The notes: generated from the sequence alone by a model not told the origin. Shown: positions 16,570 through 26,215, counted from the stretch's first letter. The stretch is 64,000 nt of DNA from Pseudomonas sp. CBZ-4 (GCF_000346755.1 NZ_ANNV01000164.1:218565-282564), one strand, 5' to 3'. A program made the numbers and translations.

Positions 16570-17844
16570 ATGCAGGATGAATTCAACGACCCGCTTTGGC
16601 GCCAGATCCTGTCTGGCGCACAAATGCTCTTCGTGGCATTTGGCGCGCTGGTGTTGATGCCGCTGATCACAGGTCTTGATCCAAACGTTGCACTGTTTAC
16701 CGCAGGCTTGGGCACGTTGTTGTTCCAGGTCGTGACGGGGCGGCAGGTGCCGGTGTTCCTGGCATCGAGCTTTGCCTTTATCACCCCGATCATTCTCGCC
16801 AAGCAGCAATTCGGCCTGGCGGCGACCATGGGTGGGGTGATGGCGGCCGGTTTCGTCTACACCTTCCTCGGCGCTGCCGTGAAGATCAAGGGCACCGGCT
16901 TCATCGACCGCTTGCTGCCACCCGTGGTGATCGGTCCGGTGATCATCTCCATCGGCCTGGCCATGGCGCCGATTGCCGCCAATATGGCCATGGGCAAAGC
17001 CGGTGATGGCAGCGAGCTGATTCACTACCAGACGGCGATGATGATCTCGATGCCGGCGCTGCTGACCACGTTGATCGTGGCGGTGTTCGGCAAGGGCATT
17101 TTCCGCCTGGTGCCGATCATCTCCGGCGTGCTGGTGGGCTTTGCGATGGCGTTCTACTTTGACGTGGTCGACACGGCGAAGATCGCCGCCGCGCCCTGGT
17201 TCGCCCTGCCCCACTTCACCGCGCCGGAGTTCAACTGGCAGGCGATCCTGTTCATCGTCCCCGTGGCCCTGGCCCCGGCGATCGAACATATCGGTGGTGT
17301 GATTGCGGTGGGCAGCGTGACCGGTCGCGACTACCTGAAGAAGCCGGGCCTGCATCGCACCCTGCTGGGTGACGGCATCGCCACCACAGCCGCCGGCATG
17401 TTTGGCGGCCCGCCGAACACCACCTACGCCGAAGTGACTGGCGCGGTGATGCTGACCAAGAACTACAACCCGAAGATCATGACCTGGGCGGCGGTGTTTG
17501 CCATCAGCCTGGCGTTTATCGGCAAGTTCGGCGCACTGCTGCAAAGCATCCCGGTGCCGGTGATGGGCGGGATCCTGTGCCTGCTGTTCGGCTCGATTGC
17601 TGCGGTGGGGATGAACACGCTGATTCGCCACAAGATCGACCTGGGCGAGGCGCGCAACCTGGTGATTGTCTCGGTGACCCTGGTGTTCGGGATTGGCGGT
17701 GTGCTGGTCGGCACCGGTACGGGCCCGAATGATTTCGGCCTGAAGGGCATCGCCCTGTGTGCGGTGGTGGCGATTGCCTTGAACCTGCTGCTGCCGGGCA
17801 ATGATGGCTGGAAGAACAAGAAGCCTGACGAGCCACTGCTTTAA
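16570..17844 (+). CDS. uraA: Uracil permease (NCS2 / uracil-xanthine family)
   Basis: A 424-residue inner-membrane symporter with about 12-14 hydrophobic segments and the NCS2 stretch VALAPAIEHIGGV with its conserved glutamate near residue 240. I use ATG 16570, spaced correctly from AAGGA; a GTG at 16564 overlaps the upp stop (GTGA). The genetic link with upp supports uracil as substrate. Confidence 0.94.
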   Translation: MQDEFNDPLWRQILSGAQMLFVAFGALVLMPLITGLDPNVALFTAGLGTLLFQVVTGRQVPVFLASSFAFITPIILAKQQFGLAATMGGVMAAGFVYTFLGAAVKIKGTGFIDRLLPPVVIGPVIISIGLAMAPIAANMAMGKAGDGSELIHYQTAMMISMPALLTTLIVAVFGKGIFRLVPIISGVLVGFAMAFYFDVVDTAKIAAAPWFALPHFTAPEFNWQAILFIVPVALAPAIEHIGGVIAVGSVTGRDYLKKPGLHRTLLGDGIATTAAGMFGGPPNTTYAEVTGAVMLTKNYNPKIMTWAAVFAISLAFIGKFGALLQSIPVPVMGGILCLLFGSIAAVGMNTLIRHKIDLGEARNLVIVSVTLVFGIGGVLVGTGTGPNDFGLKGIALCAVVAIALNLLLPGNDGWKNKKPDEPLL

Positions 17845-17867
17845 CCATTCGGTGAGGCTGATTGCCT

Positions 17868-17935
17868 CATCGCGGGCAAGCCCGCTCCCACAATGGAATG
17901 CATTTCCCTGTGGGAGCCGGGCTTGCCCGCGATGG
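17868..17935. repeat. REP pair in outward arrangement
   Basis: Here the order is reversed: CGGGCAAGCCCGCTCCCACA comes first and TGTGGGAGCCGGGCTTGCCC second, with only a 16-base spacer. It lies between convergent uraA and hisC. Confidence 0.88.
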
Positions 17936-17957
17936 GGCCAGCCAAGCCAATAAAGAT

Positions 17958-19010
17958 TTAAAGCTCGCCGAGCCCATCGATCAACGCCTGGTTCTGCTCC
18001 GGCGTACCAATGCTGATCCGCAGGAACTGGGCAATCCGCTCCTGCTTGAAGTGCCGCACGATCACACCCTGCTCACGCAACTTGGCCGCCAGGCCGGCAG
18101 CGTCGTGCCTGGGGTGACGGGCAAAGATGAAGTTGGCCGCCGACGGCAACACTTCAAAGCCCTTCCCTTCCAACTGTGCAACCACCGCGTTGCGGCTGTC
18201 GATCACCAACTGACACGTCTTCTCGAAGTACTCACGGTCTTCAAACGCCGCCGCCGCGCCGACAATCGCCAGGCGATCCAGCGGATAGGAGTTGAAGCTG
18301 TTCTTGACGCGCTCCAGCGCCTCGATCAGGTCCGGGTGGCCCACGGCCAGGCCCACGCGCAAACCGGCCAGTGAGCGCGATTTGGACAGGGTCTGCGTCA
18401 CCAGCAGGTTCGGGTAGCGGTCCACCAGGCTGATGGCGGTTTCGCCGCCGAAGTCGATATAGGCTTCATCGACCACCACCACCGAATCCGGGCTGGCCTT
18501 GAGGATCTGCTCCACCGCATCCAGCGCCAGCACGCAGCCGGTCGGCGCGTTCGGGTTGGGGAAGATGATCCCGCCGTTCGGCTTGGCGTAGTCCGCCACG
18601 CGGATCTGGAATTGCTCGTCCAGCGGCACCGGATCGGACTGGATGCCGTACAGGCCGCAGTACACGGGATAGAAGCTGTAGCTGATGTCCGGGAACAGCA
18701 GCGGCAAATCGTGCTGGAACAGGCCGTGGAAGATGTGCGCGAGGACTTCGTCGGAACCGTTGCCGAGGAATACTTTGCCCGCATCCACCCCGTAATACTT
18801 GGCCACCGCCTGCTTGAGCAGGTCGCTGTTGGGGTCCGGGTACAGGCGCAGGTTGTCGTTCAACTCGGCCTGCATCGCCGCCAACGCCTTGGGCGATGGG
18901 CCGTAGGGGTTTTCATTGGTGTTGAGCTTGACCAGCTTGGTCAGCTTCGGTTGTTCACCCGGCACGTAAGGCACGAGGTCCTTGACGAAGGGGCTCCAGA
19001 ATTTGCTCAT
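17958..19010 (-). CDS. hisC: Histidinol-phosphate aminotransferase
   Basis: A 350-residue PLP enzyme of histidine synthesis that converts imidazole acetol phosphate to histidinol phosphate. Features are KLNTNENPYGPSP at the N-terminus, NPNAPTG near 155, and the PLP lysine in TLSKSRSLAGLRVG (near 215). Length is typical. It starts 3 bases after hisD ends, so the two are translated from one mRNA. Confidence 0.95.
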   Translation of the reverse strand: MSKFWSPFVKDLVPYVPGEQPKLTKLVKLNTNENPYGPSPKALAAMQAELNDNLRLYPDPNSDLLKQAVAKYYGVDAGKVFLGNGSDEVLAHIFHGLFQHDLPLLFPDISYSFYPVYCGLYGIQSDPVPLDEQFQIRVADYAKPNGGIIFPNPNAPTGCVLALDAVEQILKASPDSVVVVDEAYIDFGGETAISLVDRYPNLLVTQTLSKSRSLAGLRVGLAVGHPDLIEALERVKNSFNSYPLDRLAIVGAAAAFEDREYFEKTCQLVIDSRNAVVAQLEGKGFEVLPSAANFIFARHPRHDAAGLAAKLREQGVIVRHFKQERIAQFLRISIGTPEQNQALIDGLGEL

Positions 19011-19013
19011 GCC

Positions 19014-20330
19014 TCACTCTCCCTTGACGATGCGGTATTCGGCGCTACGTGCGTGTGCGCTCAGCGATTCACCACGGGCCAGCACCGAGGCGGTCTTGCC
19101 CAGCTCGGACGCGCCTTGTGGCGAGCAGAAGATGATCGACGAACGCTTCTGGAAGTCATACACCCCCAGCGGCGACGAGAAGCGTGCGGTGCCAGAGGTC
19201 GGCAACACGTGGTTGGGGCCTGCGCAGTAGTCACCCAGGGCTTCGCTGGTGTGGCGGCCCATGAAGATCGCACCGGCATGGCGAATCGACGGCAGCCAGG
19301 CTTGTGGGTCGGCGACCGACAGCTCCAAGTGCTCCGGCGCGATGCGGTTGGCCACTTCGATGGCCTGCTCCATGTCACGCACCAGGATCAGCGCGCCACG
19401 GCCGTTGATCGACTTCTCGATGATCTCGGCGCGGTCCATGGTCGGCAGCAGCTTGTCGATGCTCGCGGCGACCTTGTCGAGGAACGCGGCGTCAGGGCTG
19501 ACCAGGATCGCCTGGGCGTCTTCGTCGTGCTCGGCCTGGGAGAACAGGTCCATGGCGATCCAGTCCGGATCGGTCTGGCCGTCACACACCACGAGGATTT
19601 CCGAGGGGCCGGCGATCATGTCGATACCGACCTGGCCAAACACGTGGCGCTTGGCAGTGGCGACATAGATGTTGCCGGGGCCGACCACCTTGTCCACTTT
19701 CGGCACGCTTTCGGTGCCATAGGCCAGGGCGGCAACCGCTTGGGCGCCGCCGATGGTGAACACGCGGTCGACACCGGCGATGCACGCAGCGGCCAGCACC
19801 AGCTCGTTGATTTCACCGCGCGGGGTCGGCACGACCATGACCACTTCGGTCACGCCCGCCACTTTGGCCGGAATCGCGTTCATCAGCACCGACGACGGGT
19901 ATGACGCCTTGCCGCCCGGCACGTACAGGCCGGCACGGTCCAGCGGTGTGACCTTCTGGCCCAGCACAGTGCCGTCGGCCTCGGTGTAGCTCCAGGAATC
20001 CTGCTTCTGCTTTTCGTGGTAGCTGCGTACTCGCGTTGCCGCCACTTCCAACGCTTTGCGCTGCGGGGCAGTGATGCGCGTGAGCGCCAGTTCCAGGCGT
20101 TCGCGGGGCAGGATCAGGTCGGACATCGACGCCACATCGAGGCCGTCGAACTGGCGGGTGAAATCCACCAGCGCCGCATCACCGCGCTCGCGCACGGCCT
20201 TGATAATGTCGAGTACTCGCCCGTTGACCGACTCGTCGGACACACTTTCCCAGCTCAGCAGATGATCCAGATGATGGGCGAAATCCGGGTCGGCAGCGTT
20301 GAGTCGGGCAATTGCAGTGGACGTGGTCAT
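19014..20330 (-). CDS. hisD: Histidinol dehydrogenase
   Basis: A 438-residue zinc enzyme that oxidises histidinol to histidine in two NAD steps, the last step of the pathway. The signature region from MIAGPSEILVVCDG through DPDWIAMDLFSQAEHDEDAQ contains zinc-binding and catalytic residues, and GGAQAVAALAYGTE is also conserved. Length is normal (about 430-440). Middle gene of hisG-hisD-hisC; 128 bases separate it from hisG. Confidence 0.96.
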   Translation of the reverse strand: MTTSTAIARLNAADPDFAHHLDHLLSWESVSDESVNGRVLDIIKAVRERGDAALVDFTRQFDGLDVASMSDLILPRERLELALTRITAPQRKALEVAATRVRSYHEKQKQDSWSYTEADGTVLGQKVTPLDRAGLYVPGGKASYPSSVLMNAIPAKVAGVTEVVMVVPTPRGEINELVLAAACIAGVDRVFTIGGAQAVAALAYGTESVPKVDKVVGPGNIYVATAKRHVFGQVGIDMIAGPSEILVVCDGQTDPDWIAMDLFSQAEHDEDAQAILVSPDAAFLDKVAASIDKLLPTMDRAEIIEKSINGRGALILVRDMEQAIEVANRIAPEHLELSVADPQAWLPSIRHAGAIFMGRHTSEALGDYCAGPNHVLPTSGTARFSSPLGVYDFQKRSSIIFCSPQGASELGKTASVLARGESLSAHARSAEYRIVKGE

Positions 20331-20458
20331 AGCGAGGGCCTCAATAGAATTGGCAAAAACTCAGGCGCCCTAAACTAGCAGTCGTTTCCGCTTGGGCACC
20401 TGAGAATTCTGGCTATGAGGCGGATAGACGGGCGCAGCCTTGCGGCTACGCAGGTAAG

Positions 20459-21094
20459 TCAACCGCGGTGTCGCGACTCCACTGCCTTGCGCAGGGTGTC
20501 GATCAACGCCTGGATACGGGCGTGCTGCATCTTCATCGAAGCCTTGTTGACGATCAGGCGGGAGCTGATGTCGGCAATGAATTCTTGCGGTTCAAGACCG
20601 TTGGCACGCAGGGTGTTGCCGGTGTCGACCACGTCGATGATCTTGTCGGCCAGGCCGATCAGCGGCGCCAGTTCCATCGAACCATAGAGCTTGATGATAT
20701 CGACCTGACGACCTTGCTCGGCGTAGTAACGCTTGGCGACATTGACGAACTTGGTGGCCACGCGCAGGCGGCCCTTGGGCTCGACGTCACCGACACGGCC
20801 GGCGGTCATCAGCTTGCACAGGGCGATACGCAGGTCCAGGGGCTCGTACAGGCCCTGGCCGCCGTATTCCATCAGCACATCTTTACCGGCGACACCGAGG
20901 TCGGCTGCGCCATGTTCAACGTAGGTCGGCACGTCGGTAGCCCGCACGATCAACAGGCGAACGTCGTCCTGGGTCGTGGGGATGATCAGCTTGCGGCTCT
21001 TGTCCGGATTCTCGGTCGGCACGATGCCCGCTTCAGCCAGAAGCGGCAAAGTGTCGTCAAGGATGCGGCCCTTGGACAGTGCGATGGTCAACAT
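20459..21094 (-). CDS. hisG: ATP phosphoribosyltransferase, short form
   Basis: A 211-residue enzyme for the first step of histidine synthesis, joining ATP and PRPP. MLTIALSKGRILDDTLPLL and the PRPP-binding segment VVDTGNTLRANGL (near 155-167) are present. The length shows the short form, which lacks the regulatory C-terminal domain and needs the HisZ subunit for activity and feedback control. hisZ is not in this window. Confidence 0.95.
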   Translation of the reverse strand: MLTIALSKGRILDDTLPLLAEAGIVPTENPDKSRKLIIPTTQDDVRLLIVRATDVPTYVEHGAADLGVAGKDVLMEYGGQGLYEPLDLRIALCKLMTAGRVGDVEPKGRLRVATKFVNVAKRYYAEQGRQVDIIKLYGSMELAPLIGLADKIIDVVDTGNTLRANGLEPQEFIADISSRLIVNKASMKMQHARIQALIDTLRKAVESRHRG

Positions 21095-21236
21095 GGGAAA
21101 CGTCAGTCCTTCATCAGGCTATTGCGGTCCGGTCGCAAACGGCGCCGGACACAGATCGAGGCCATGACAGCCTCGACTTGAAACAAATCCTGTGGTGAGA
21201 GAGCACGCTCCCTCACCAGCATTGCAGCCTCGGGAA

Positions 21237-22502
21237 CTAGCCCGGTACGCGGCGGATTTTCGCGCCGAGCATCTGCAGTTTCTCTTCGATGCACTCGTAG
21301 CCACGGTCGATGTGGTAGATGCGGTCGATCAGCGTGTCGCCGTCGGCGCACAGTGCCGAAATCACCAGGCTGGCCGAAGCACGCAGGTCGGTGGCCATGA
21401 CTGGCGCGCCCTTGAGCTTTTCGATACCGGTGACGATGGCCGTGTTGCCCTCGACCTGGATCTTCGCGCCCATGCGGTGCAGTTCGTACACGTGCATGAA
21501 GCGGTTTTCGAAGATGGTCTCGATCACGGCACCGGTGCCTTCGGCAATCGCGTTCAGGGAGATGAACTGCGCTTGCATGTCGGTCGGGAAGGCCGGGTAC
21601 GGAGCGGTACGCACGTTCACGGCTTTTGGCCGCTTGCCGTGCATGTTCAGCTCGATCCAGTCTTCGCCGGTGGTGATGTCTGCGCCAGCTTCACGCAGTT
21701 TTTCGAGGACGGCTTCCAGGATGGTCGGATCGGTGTCCTTGACCTTGACGCGGCCACCGGTAACGGCAGCGGCAACCAGGTAGGTGCCGGTCTCGATACG
21801 GTCGGGCATGACCTTGTAGGTCGCGGTGTGCAGACGCTCGACACCATCGATGGTGATGGTGTCGGTGCCAGCGCCGGAAACCTTGGCGCCCATGGCGTTC
21901 AGGAAGTTGGCCAGGTCGACCACTTCCGGCTCGCGCGCGGCGTTCTGCAGGACGCTGCGGCCCTTGGCCAGGGCAGCGGCCATCATGATGTTCTCGGTAC
22001 CGGTCACGCTGACGGTATCAAAGAAGAAGTTGGCGCCACGCAGGCCGCCTTCCGGCGCCTTGGCCTTGATGTAGCCGCCTTCGACGTCGATCACTGCGCC
22101 CATGGCTTCAAGGCCACGGATGTGCAGGTCCACCGGACGCGAGCCAATGGCGCAACCGCCAGGCAGTGCGACTTCGGCTTCGCCGAAACGGGCAACCATC
22201 GGGCCCAGTACCAGGATCGACGCACGCATGGTTTTCACCAGTTCGTACGGGGCGATCAGGGTCTTGATGGTGCGCGGGTCGATTTCGACCGAGAGTTTCT
22301 CGTCGATCACAGGCTCGATGCCCATGCGACCGAACAGCTCGATCATGGTGGTGATGTCGTGCAGGTGCGGCAGGTTGGCCACAGTCACCGGGCCATCGCA
22401 CAGCAGGGTCGCTGCCAGGATCGGCAAGGCGGAGTTTTTCGCGCCGGAGATGCGGATCTCGCCATCAAGGCGGGCACCACCGGTAATAATCAATTTATCC
22501 AT
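21237..22502 (-). CDS. murA: UDP-N-acetylglucosamine 1-carboxyvinyltransferase
   Basis: A 421-residue enzyme for the first committed step of peptidoglycan synthesis, adding enolpyruvate to UDP-GlcNAc. Cys117, in LPGGCAIGSRPVD, is the catalytic and fosfomycin-reactive residue and is conserved. KNSALPILAATLL (residues ~22-34) includes the conserved Lys22. Start ATG 22502 gives the family N-terminus MDKLIITGG. Transcribed between ibaG and hisG. Confidence 0.97.
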   Translation of the reverse strand: MDKLIITGGARLDGEIRISGAKNSALPILAATLLCDGPVTVANLPHLHDITTMIELFGRMGIEPVIDEKLSVEIDPRTIKTLIAPYELVKTMRASILVLGPMVARFGEAEVALPGGCAIGSRPVDLHIRGLEAMGAVIDVEGGYIKAKAPEGGLRGANFFFDTVSVTGTENIMMAAALAKGRSVLQNAAREPEVVDLANFLNAMGAKVSGAGTDTITIDGVERLHTATYKVMPDRIETGTYLVAAAVTGGRVKVKDTDPTILEAVLEKLREAGADITTGEDWIELNMHGKRPKAVNVRTAPYPAFPTDMQAQFISLNAIAEGTGAVIETIFENRFMHVYELHRMGAKIQVEGNTAIVTGIEKLKGAPVMATDLRASASLVISALCADGDTLIDRIYHIDRGYECIEEKLQMLGAKIRRVPG

Positions 22503-22525
22503 AAGAATCTCGACGCCTTGGGGGC

Positions 22526-22765
22526 TCAGGTGCGCTCGGCCCAGGCCGCGCGGCTGAAAAATTTCATAGTGACCGCATGGATGCTGCCATCGGTGATCCA
22601 CGGGTTCAAATGGGCATAGATCTGCTGCTGACGCTTGACTGGGCTCAGTGCCGCCAGTTCATCGCTAATCACGTTCAGCTGGAAGTTGCAGCCTTCGCCT
22701 TCAACTTCTACGGTCGTTTCCGGCAGCTTTCCTTCAAGAAAGCTCTTAACTTCTAGGGCCTGCAT
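22526..22765 (-). CDS. ibaG: BolA family protein IbaG
   Basis: A 79-residue BolA-like protein thought to act with monothiol glutaredoxin in Fe-S handling and acid response. Features are VEGEGCNFQLNVIS (with a conserved Cys), LSPVKRQQQIYAHL and IHAVTMKFF. Start ATG 22765 has GAGGT 5 bases upstream. It sits directly before murA, as is usual in proteobacteria. Confidence 0.92.
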   Translation of the reverse strand: MQALEVKSFLEGKLPETTVEVEGEGCNFQLNVISDELAALSPVKRQQQIYAHLNPWITDGSIHAVTMKFFSRAAWAERT

Positions 22766-22811
22766 GCTCAACCTCTATCGGCGCCCAGTGCGCACGGGTC
22801 GCACATCATAC

Positions 22812-22866
22812 AAAAAAGCCCCGCGCCTGCGAACCCCGCATAGCAGGACTCTGACGGGGGGCTTCT
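22812..22866 (-). terminator. Terminator at the end of the mla operon
   Basis: On the minus strand, AAGCCCC pairs with GGGGCTT around an inner small hairpin, and the stem is followed by TTTTTTG. It lies between the mlaB stop and ibaG. Confidence 0.6.
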
Positions 22867-22879
22867 CCAATAATGTGTA

Positions 22880-23185
22880 TTAAGGATGTGCCAACAGTTC
22901 GGTCAGGCCGGAAACTTCGGCAATTTCGCGCATGTCTTCGGGCATGGCACGGATGCTGACCGTTTTATCAGCCGCCTCGGCATCACGCATGAAGCACAGC
23001 AGCAAGGACAAACCCACGCTGCTGGATTTGGTCACTTGCGAGCAATCCACCACCAGCGCGGACGCGCTGCTGCTATTGATCAGTGCCTGGCCCTGCTTGC
23101 GCAGGCCCGGCCCGGAGCGATAGTCCAGCACGCCACTGATGAACAACTCGCCGGCATCGCCGAGACGAACGGCCGATTCGGTCAT
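22880..23185 (-). CDS. mlaB: STAS-domain protein MlaB
   Basis: A 101-residue STAS protein, the cytoplasmic partner of the MlaF ATPase in the MlaFEDB lipid transporter. It has the SpoIIAA-like segment VVDCSQVTKSSSVGLSLLLCF around residues 48-68. Last gene of mlaFEDCB, overlapping the mlaC end by four bases (ATGA). Confidence 0.9.
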   Translation of the reverse strand: MTESAVRLGDAGELFISGVLDYRSGPGLRKQGQALINSSSASALVVDCSQVTKSSSVGLSLLLCFMRDAEAADKTVSIRAMPEDMREIAEVSGLTELLAHP

Positions 23186-23832
23186 TGCGCTGGCTTCCCG
23201 GCAGCTTGCTTGTCGGTTTCTTCCTTGGCCTTGGCGACTTCACCGGCCCAACCATTGATGGTCTTGTCCAGGTCGTTGCCATTGCGCTGCATGGCGTCGG
23301 CGAACTGGTCACGGAACAGCTTGCCGATGTTGATGCCGTTGATGATCACGTTGCGCAGTTTCCACTCGCCGTTGATCTTCTCCAGGGTGTACTGCACGGG
23401 GTAGACCGCGCCGTTGGTGCCCTTGACGGTCATGTTGACGCTGGTGCGATCGCCCGACTCATCGCCTGGCGGCGCCACGGTAATGCCCTGGTTGTTGTAC
23501 TCAAGCAGCGCGTTGCCGTAGAACTGGAACAGGCCCTTCTTGAAGTTTTCCTGGAAGGTCTGCATCTGTGCAGGCGTGGCCTTGCGCGAGTACTTGACCG
23601 TCATGATGCTGCGGGAGATGCCTTCGGCATCGACCACCGGGCCGACAATGGTGTTCAGCGCGTCGTAGAACCTGGTCGGGTCTTGCTTGTACTGTTCTTT
23701 GTTGGCCGTCAGGTCAGCCAACATCTTGTTGGTCGTGTCCTGCACCAGCTCGTGCGCAGAACCTGCCGCGTTGGCCATCAGCGGCAGCGCTGCAAGCAGT
23801 ACCAGCAGGCCACGTCGCAAGGTAGAGATCAT
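23182..23832 (-). CDS. mlaC: Periplasmic phospholipid carrier MlaC
   Basis: A 216-residue periplasmic protein that carries phospholipid between the outer-membrane MlaA complex and the inner-membrane MlaFEDB complex. The signal peptide MISTLRRGLLVLLAALPLMANA is followed by the Tol-Tol-Ttg2 domain. ATG 23832 follows GAGGAA with 7-base spacing; an upstream ATG at 23847 overlaps the mlaD stop and is the alternative. The C-terminus is Lys/Glu/Ala-rich (ETDKQAAGKPAQ). Confidence 0.92.
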   Translation of the reverse strand: MISTLRRGLLVLLAALPLMANAAGSAHELVQDTTNKMLADLTANKEQYKQDPTRFYDALNTIVGPVVDAEGISRSIMTVKYSRKATPAQMQTFQENFKKGLFQFYGNALLEYNNQGITVAPPGDESGDRTSVNMTVKGTNGAVYPVQYTLEKINGEWKLRNVIINGINIGKLFRDQFADAMQRNGNDLDKTINGWAGEVAKAKEETDKQAAGKPAQ

Positions 23833-23843
23833 GAACAGATTCC

Positions 23844-24311
23844 TCATTTGGCGTCTTTATTGACCGTATTGAGCAGGAATTTACCGATCAGGTCCTCAAG
23901 CACCAGCGACGACTGCGTGTCGTGGATGGTCGAGCCATCCTTGAGCAGGGCTGTCTCCCCACCCACGCTGACACCGATGTACTTCTCGCCCAGCAGACCC
24001 GCAGTGAGGATAGATGCCGTGGAGTCAGTCGGCAGATTATCTACCTTCTTGTCCAACTGCATCGTCACTCGACCGGTGAAGCTGTCGCGATCCAGATCGA
24101 TTGCCGTGACCTTGCCGATGGTGACACCGGCCATGGTCACTTTAGCTCTGACAGTCAAACCGGCGATATTGTCGAAGTACGCGTAAAGTTTATAAGTATC
24201 GGCGGTCGGGCTGGCCGAAAGGCCGCTGACTCGCAGGGCCAGCAACAGTAAAGCCAGGATGCCAGCCAGCAAGAAAAGGCCGACACCGATTTCCACAGTG
24301 CGGTTTTGCAT
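23844..24311 (-). CDS. mlaD: MCE-domain protein MlaD
   Basis: A 155-residue protein with one N-terminal membrane helix (residues ~8-30) and an MCE domain (VRAKVTMAGVTIGKV...). It forms a ring on MlaE in the periplasm that channels phospholipid. Length matches MlaD of other Pseudomonas. Its stop shares one base with the mlaE stop-start region, so the genes are translationally coupled. Confidence 0.95.
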   Translation of the reverse strand: MQNRTVEIGVGLFLLAGILALLLLALRVSGLSASPTADTYKLYAYFDNIAGLTVRAKVTMAGVTIGKVTAIDLDRDSFTGRVTMQLDKKVDNLPTDSTASILTAGLLGEKYIGVSVGGETALLKDGSTIHDTQSSLVLEDLIGKFLLNTVNKDAK

Positions 24312-25108
24312 CAGAAATCTCCAAACATCAAGGCGGTCAAAATGAAGTCAAGGCCCAGTACCGCCAGCGAGGCGTACACAACGGTCTTGGTGGTGGCGCG
24401 ACTGATCCCTTCTGAGGTGGGCTCACAGTCGTAGCCTTGGAATACGGCGATCCAGGTCACTACAAAGGCGAAGACGATGCTCTTTATGATGCCATTGAGC
24501 ACGTCACCGCTGAAGGTCACGCTGTTTTGCATGTTGGCCCAGTAGGAGCCGTCGTAGACCCCCAGCCAGTCCACCGCCACCCACGAACCGCCCCAGATAC
24601 CCACCACGCTGAAGATCATCGCCAGCAGAGGCAGGGAAATGAAGCCGGCCCACAGGCGCGGGGCAACAATGTACTTGAGTGGGTCCACGCCGATCATTTC
24701 CAGGCTGGACAACTGCTCGGTGGACTTCATGTTGCCGATCTCGGCGGTCAGCGCAGAACCTGCGCGCCCGGCAAACAGCAAGGCGGTGACCACCGGCCCC
24801 AGCTCACGCAGCAGCGTCAGGGCAACCATCTGCCCTACCGCCTGCTCCGAACCGTAGCTGGAGAGAATATTGAAGCCCTGCAACGCCAGCACCATGCCGA
24901 TAAAGACCCCGGAGACCACGATGATCACCAGGGACATCACGCCCACGGCATGCAGTTGCTTGATCAGCAGGCCAAACCCGCCGCCAATGCCGCCGCGACC
25001 GAGCAAGGCGTGGAAGAGGAAAATCGTCGAACGGCCGAGCACTTCGATGATGTCGATGCCGGAGCGACCGAAAAGGCGGACCTTCTCGATAAGTGAAGTC
25101 TTGCGCAT
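24311..25108 (-). CDS. mlaE: Lipid ABC transporter permease MlaE
   Basis: A 265-residue inner-membrane permease of the MlaE/YrbE family with about five hydrophobic segments, including FAGRAGSALTAEIGNMKSTEQ, a highly conserved stretch near the centre. ATG 25108 overlaps the mlaF stop (TGATG); a TTG one codon upstream is unlikely. Works with MlaF and MlaD to move phospholipid across the inner membrane. Confidence 0.95.
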   Translation of the reverse strand: MRKTSLIEKVRLFGRSGIDIIEVLGRSTIFLFHALLGRGGIGGGFGLLIKQLHAVGVMSLVIIVVSGVFIGMVLALQGFNILSSYGSEQAVGQMVALTLLRELGPVVTALLFAGRAGSALTAEIGNMKSTEQLSSLEMIGVDPLKYIVAPRLWAGFISLPLLAMIFSVVGIWGGSWVAVDWLGVYDGSYWANMQNSVTFSGDVLNGIIKSIVFAFVVTWIAVFQGYDCEPTSEGISRATTKTVVYASLAVLGLDFILTALMFGDF

Positions 25109-25917
25109 CAACGCTTCCCCAGAAGATCTGAGCGGTAGTCCGCTGCCGGAAAATGAAAAGGCACCGGGCCATCGGGGTCGCCCGTCATGAATTGGCGAAT
25201 GCGCGGGTTGTCGGCGTTCATCAGCTCTTCAGGCGTGCCCTGCCCCAGCACCTGGCCATCGCCGACTACATAAAGGTAGTCAGCGATGCTCGCGGTTTCT
25301 GCCAGGTCGTGGGACACCACGATACTGGTAATGCCCAGCGCATCGTTGAGCAGGCGGATCAGGCGCACCAGCACGCCCATGGCGATCGGGTCCTGGCCCA
25401 CGAAAGGCTCGTCGTACATGAGGATCTGTGGGTCGAGGGCGATGGCGCGGGCCAGGGCCACCCGGCGCTTCATGCCGCCGGACAGCTCGTCGGGCATCAG
25501 GTCGATGGCACCACGCAGCCCTACGGCCTGCAGTTTCAGCAACACGATGTCACGAATCATTTCATCGGACAGCTGGGTATGCACCCGCAGCGGGAACGCT
25601 ACGTTTTCGAAAACATCGAGGTCGGTGAACAGCGCACCGCTCTGAAACAGCACACCCATGTGCTTGCGTGCATCGAACAGATCGCTGCGCGACAACGTCG
25701 GCAGGTTCTGGCCGTTGACCCACACTTCGCCGGCAGTCGGGCGCAATTGCATGCCCATCAGGCGCAGCAGGGTGGTCTTGCCGCAACCGGAAGGCCCCAT
25801 GATGCCCGTGACCTTGCCGCGGGGAATGCGGATATCGACGTTATTGAAGATGCTGCGCGTCCCGCGCTTGAAGGTAAGACCCTTCAGCTCGACCGCGTAG
25901 GCGTTATCGGCACTCAT
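25108..25917 (-). CDS. mlaF: Lipid ABC transporter ATPase MlaF
   Basis: A 269-residue ATPase. Walker A is GPSGCGKTT (residues ~41-49), the signature is LSGGMKRR (near 145) and Walker B is ILMYDEPF (near 170), with a switch His in VVSHD. First gene of mlaFEDCB. A 298-base region separates it from kdsD, which is transcribed the other way; it is AT-richer near the kdsD side. Confidence 0.95.
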   Translation of the reverse strand: MSADNAYAVELKGLTFKRGTRSIFNNVDIRIPRGKVTGIMGPSGCGKTTLLRLMGMQLRPTAGEVWVNGQNLPTLSRSDLFDARKHMGVLFQSGALFTDLDVFENVAFPLRVHTQLSDEMIRDIVLLKLQAVGLRGAIDLMPDELSGGMKRRVALARAIALDPQILMYDEPFVGQDPIAMGVLVRLIRLLNDALGITSIVVSHDLAETASIADYLYVVGDGQVLGQGTPEELMNADNPRIRQFMTGDPDGPVPFHFPAADYRSDLLGKR

Positions 25918-26175
25918 CTAAACTCCTTGGGATGCAGCCTCTCACTCAGACACCACGTTTGCGACAAACGTTTGCAACGTTCGCGCAATAGTTAGCCCCA
26001 TGGGCTGGGCGGACCGAACTGGCGGCGAACTATATCACCGCTGGTACAACGCGCCCAAGGCCGGAACCGCGCTTGTTCAGACAGAGGACAGGGAAAAAGG
26101 GTTGCTTAAGATGAATCTCACGGGCATTGCGAATAAACCCTGACGAACTTGCGTGAGGGAATTGCGCATTGCCGC

Positions 26176-26181
26176 TATAAT
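26176..26181 (+). promoter_or_regulatory. Candidate -10 element upstream of kdsD
   Basis: A perfect TATAAT lies 35 bases before the kdsD start. No clear -35 hexamer is seen at 16-18 bases, so the promoter is only partly supported. Confidence 0.4.
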
Positions 26182-26215
26182 CGCCGACTTTTCGTCAGGC
26201 TATACGATTTCAGAC

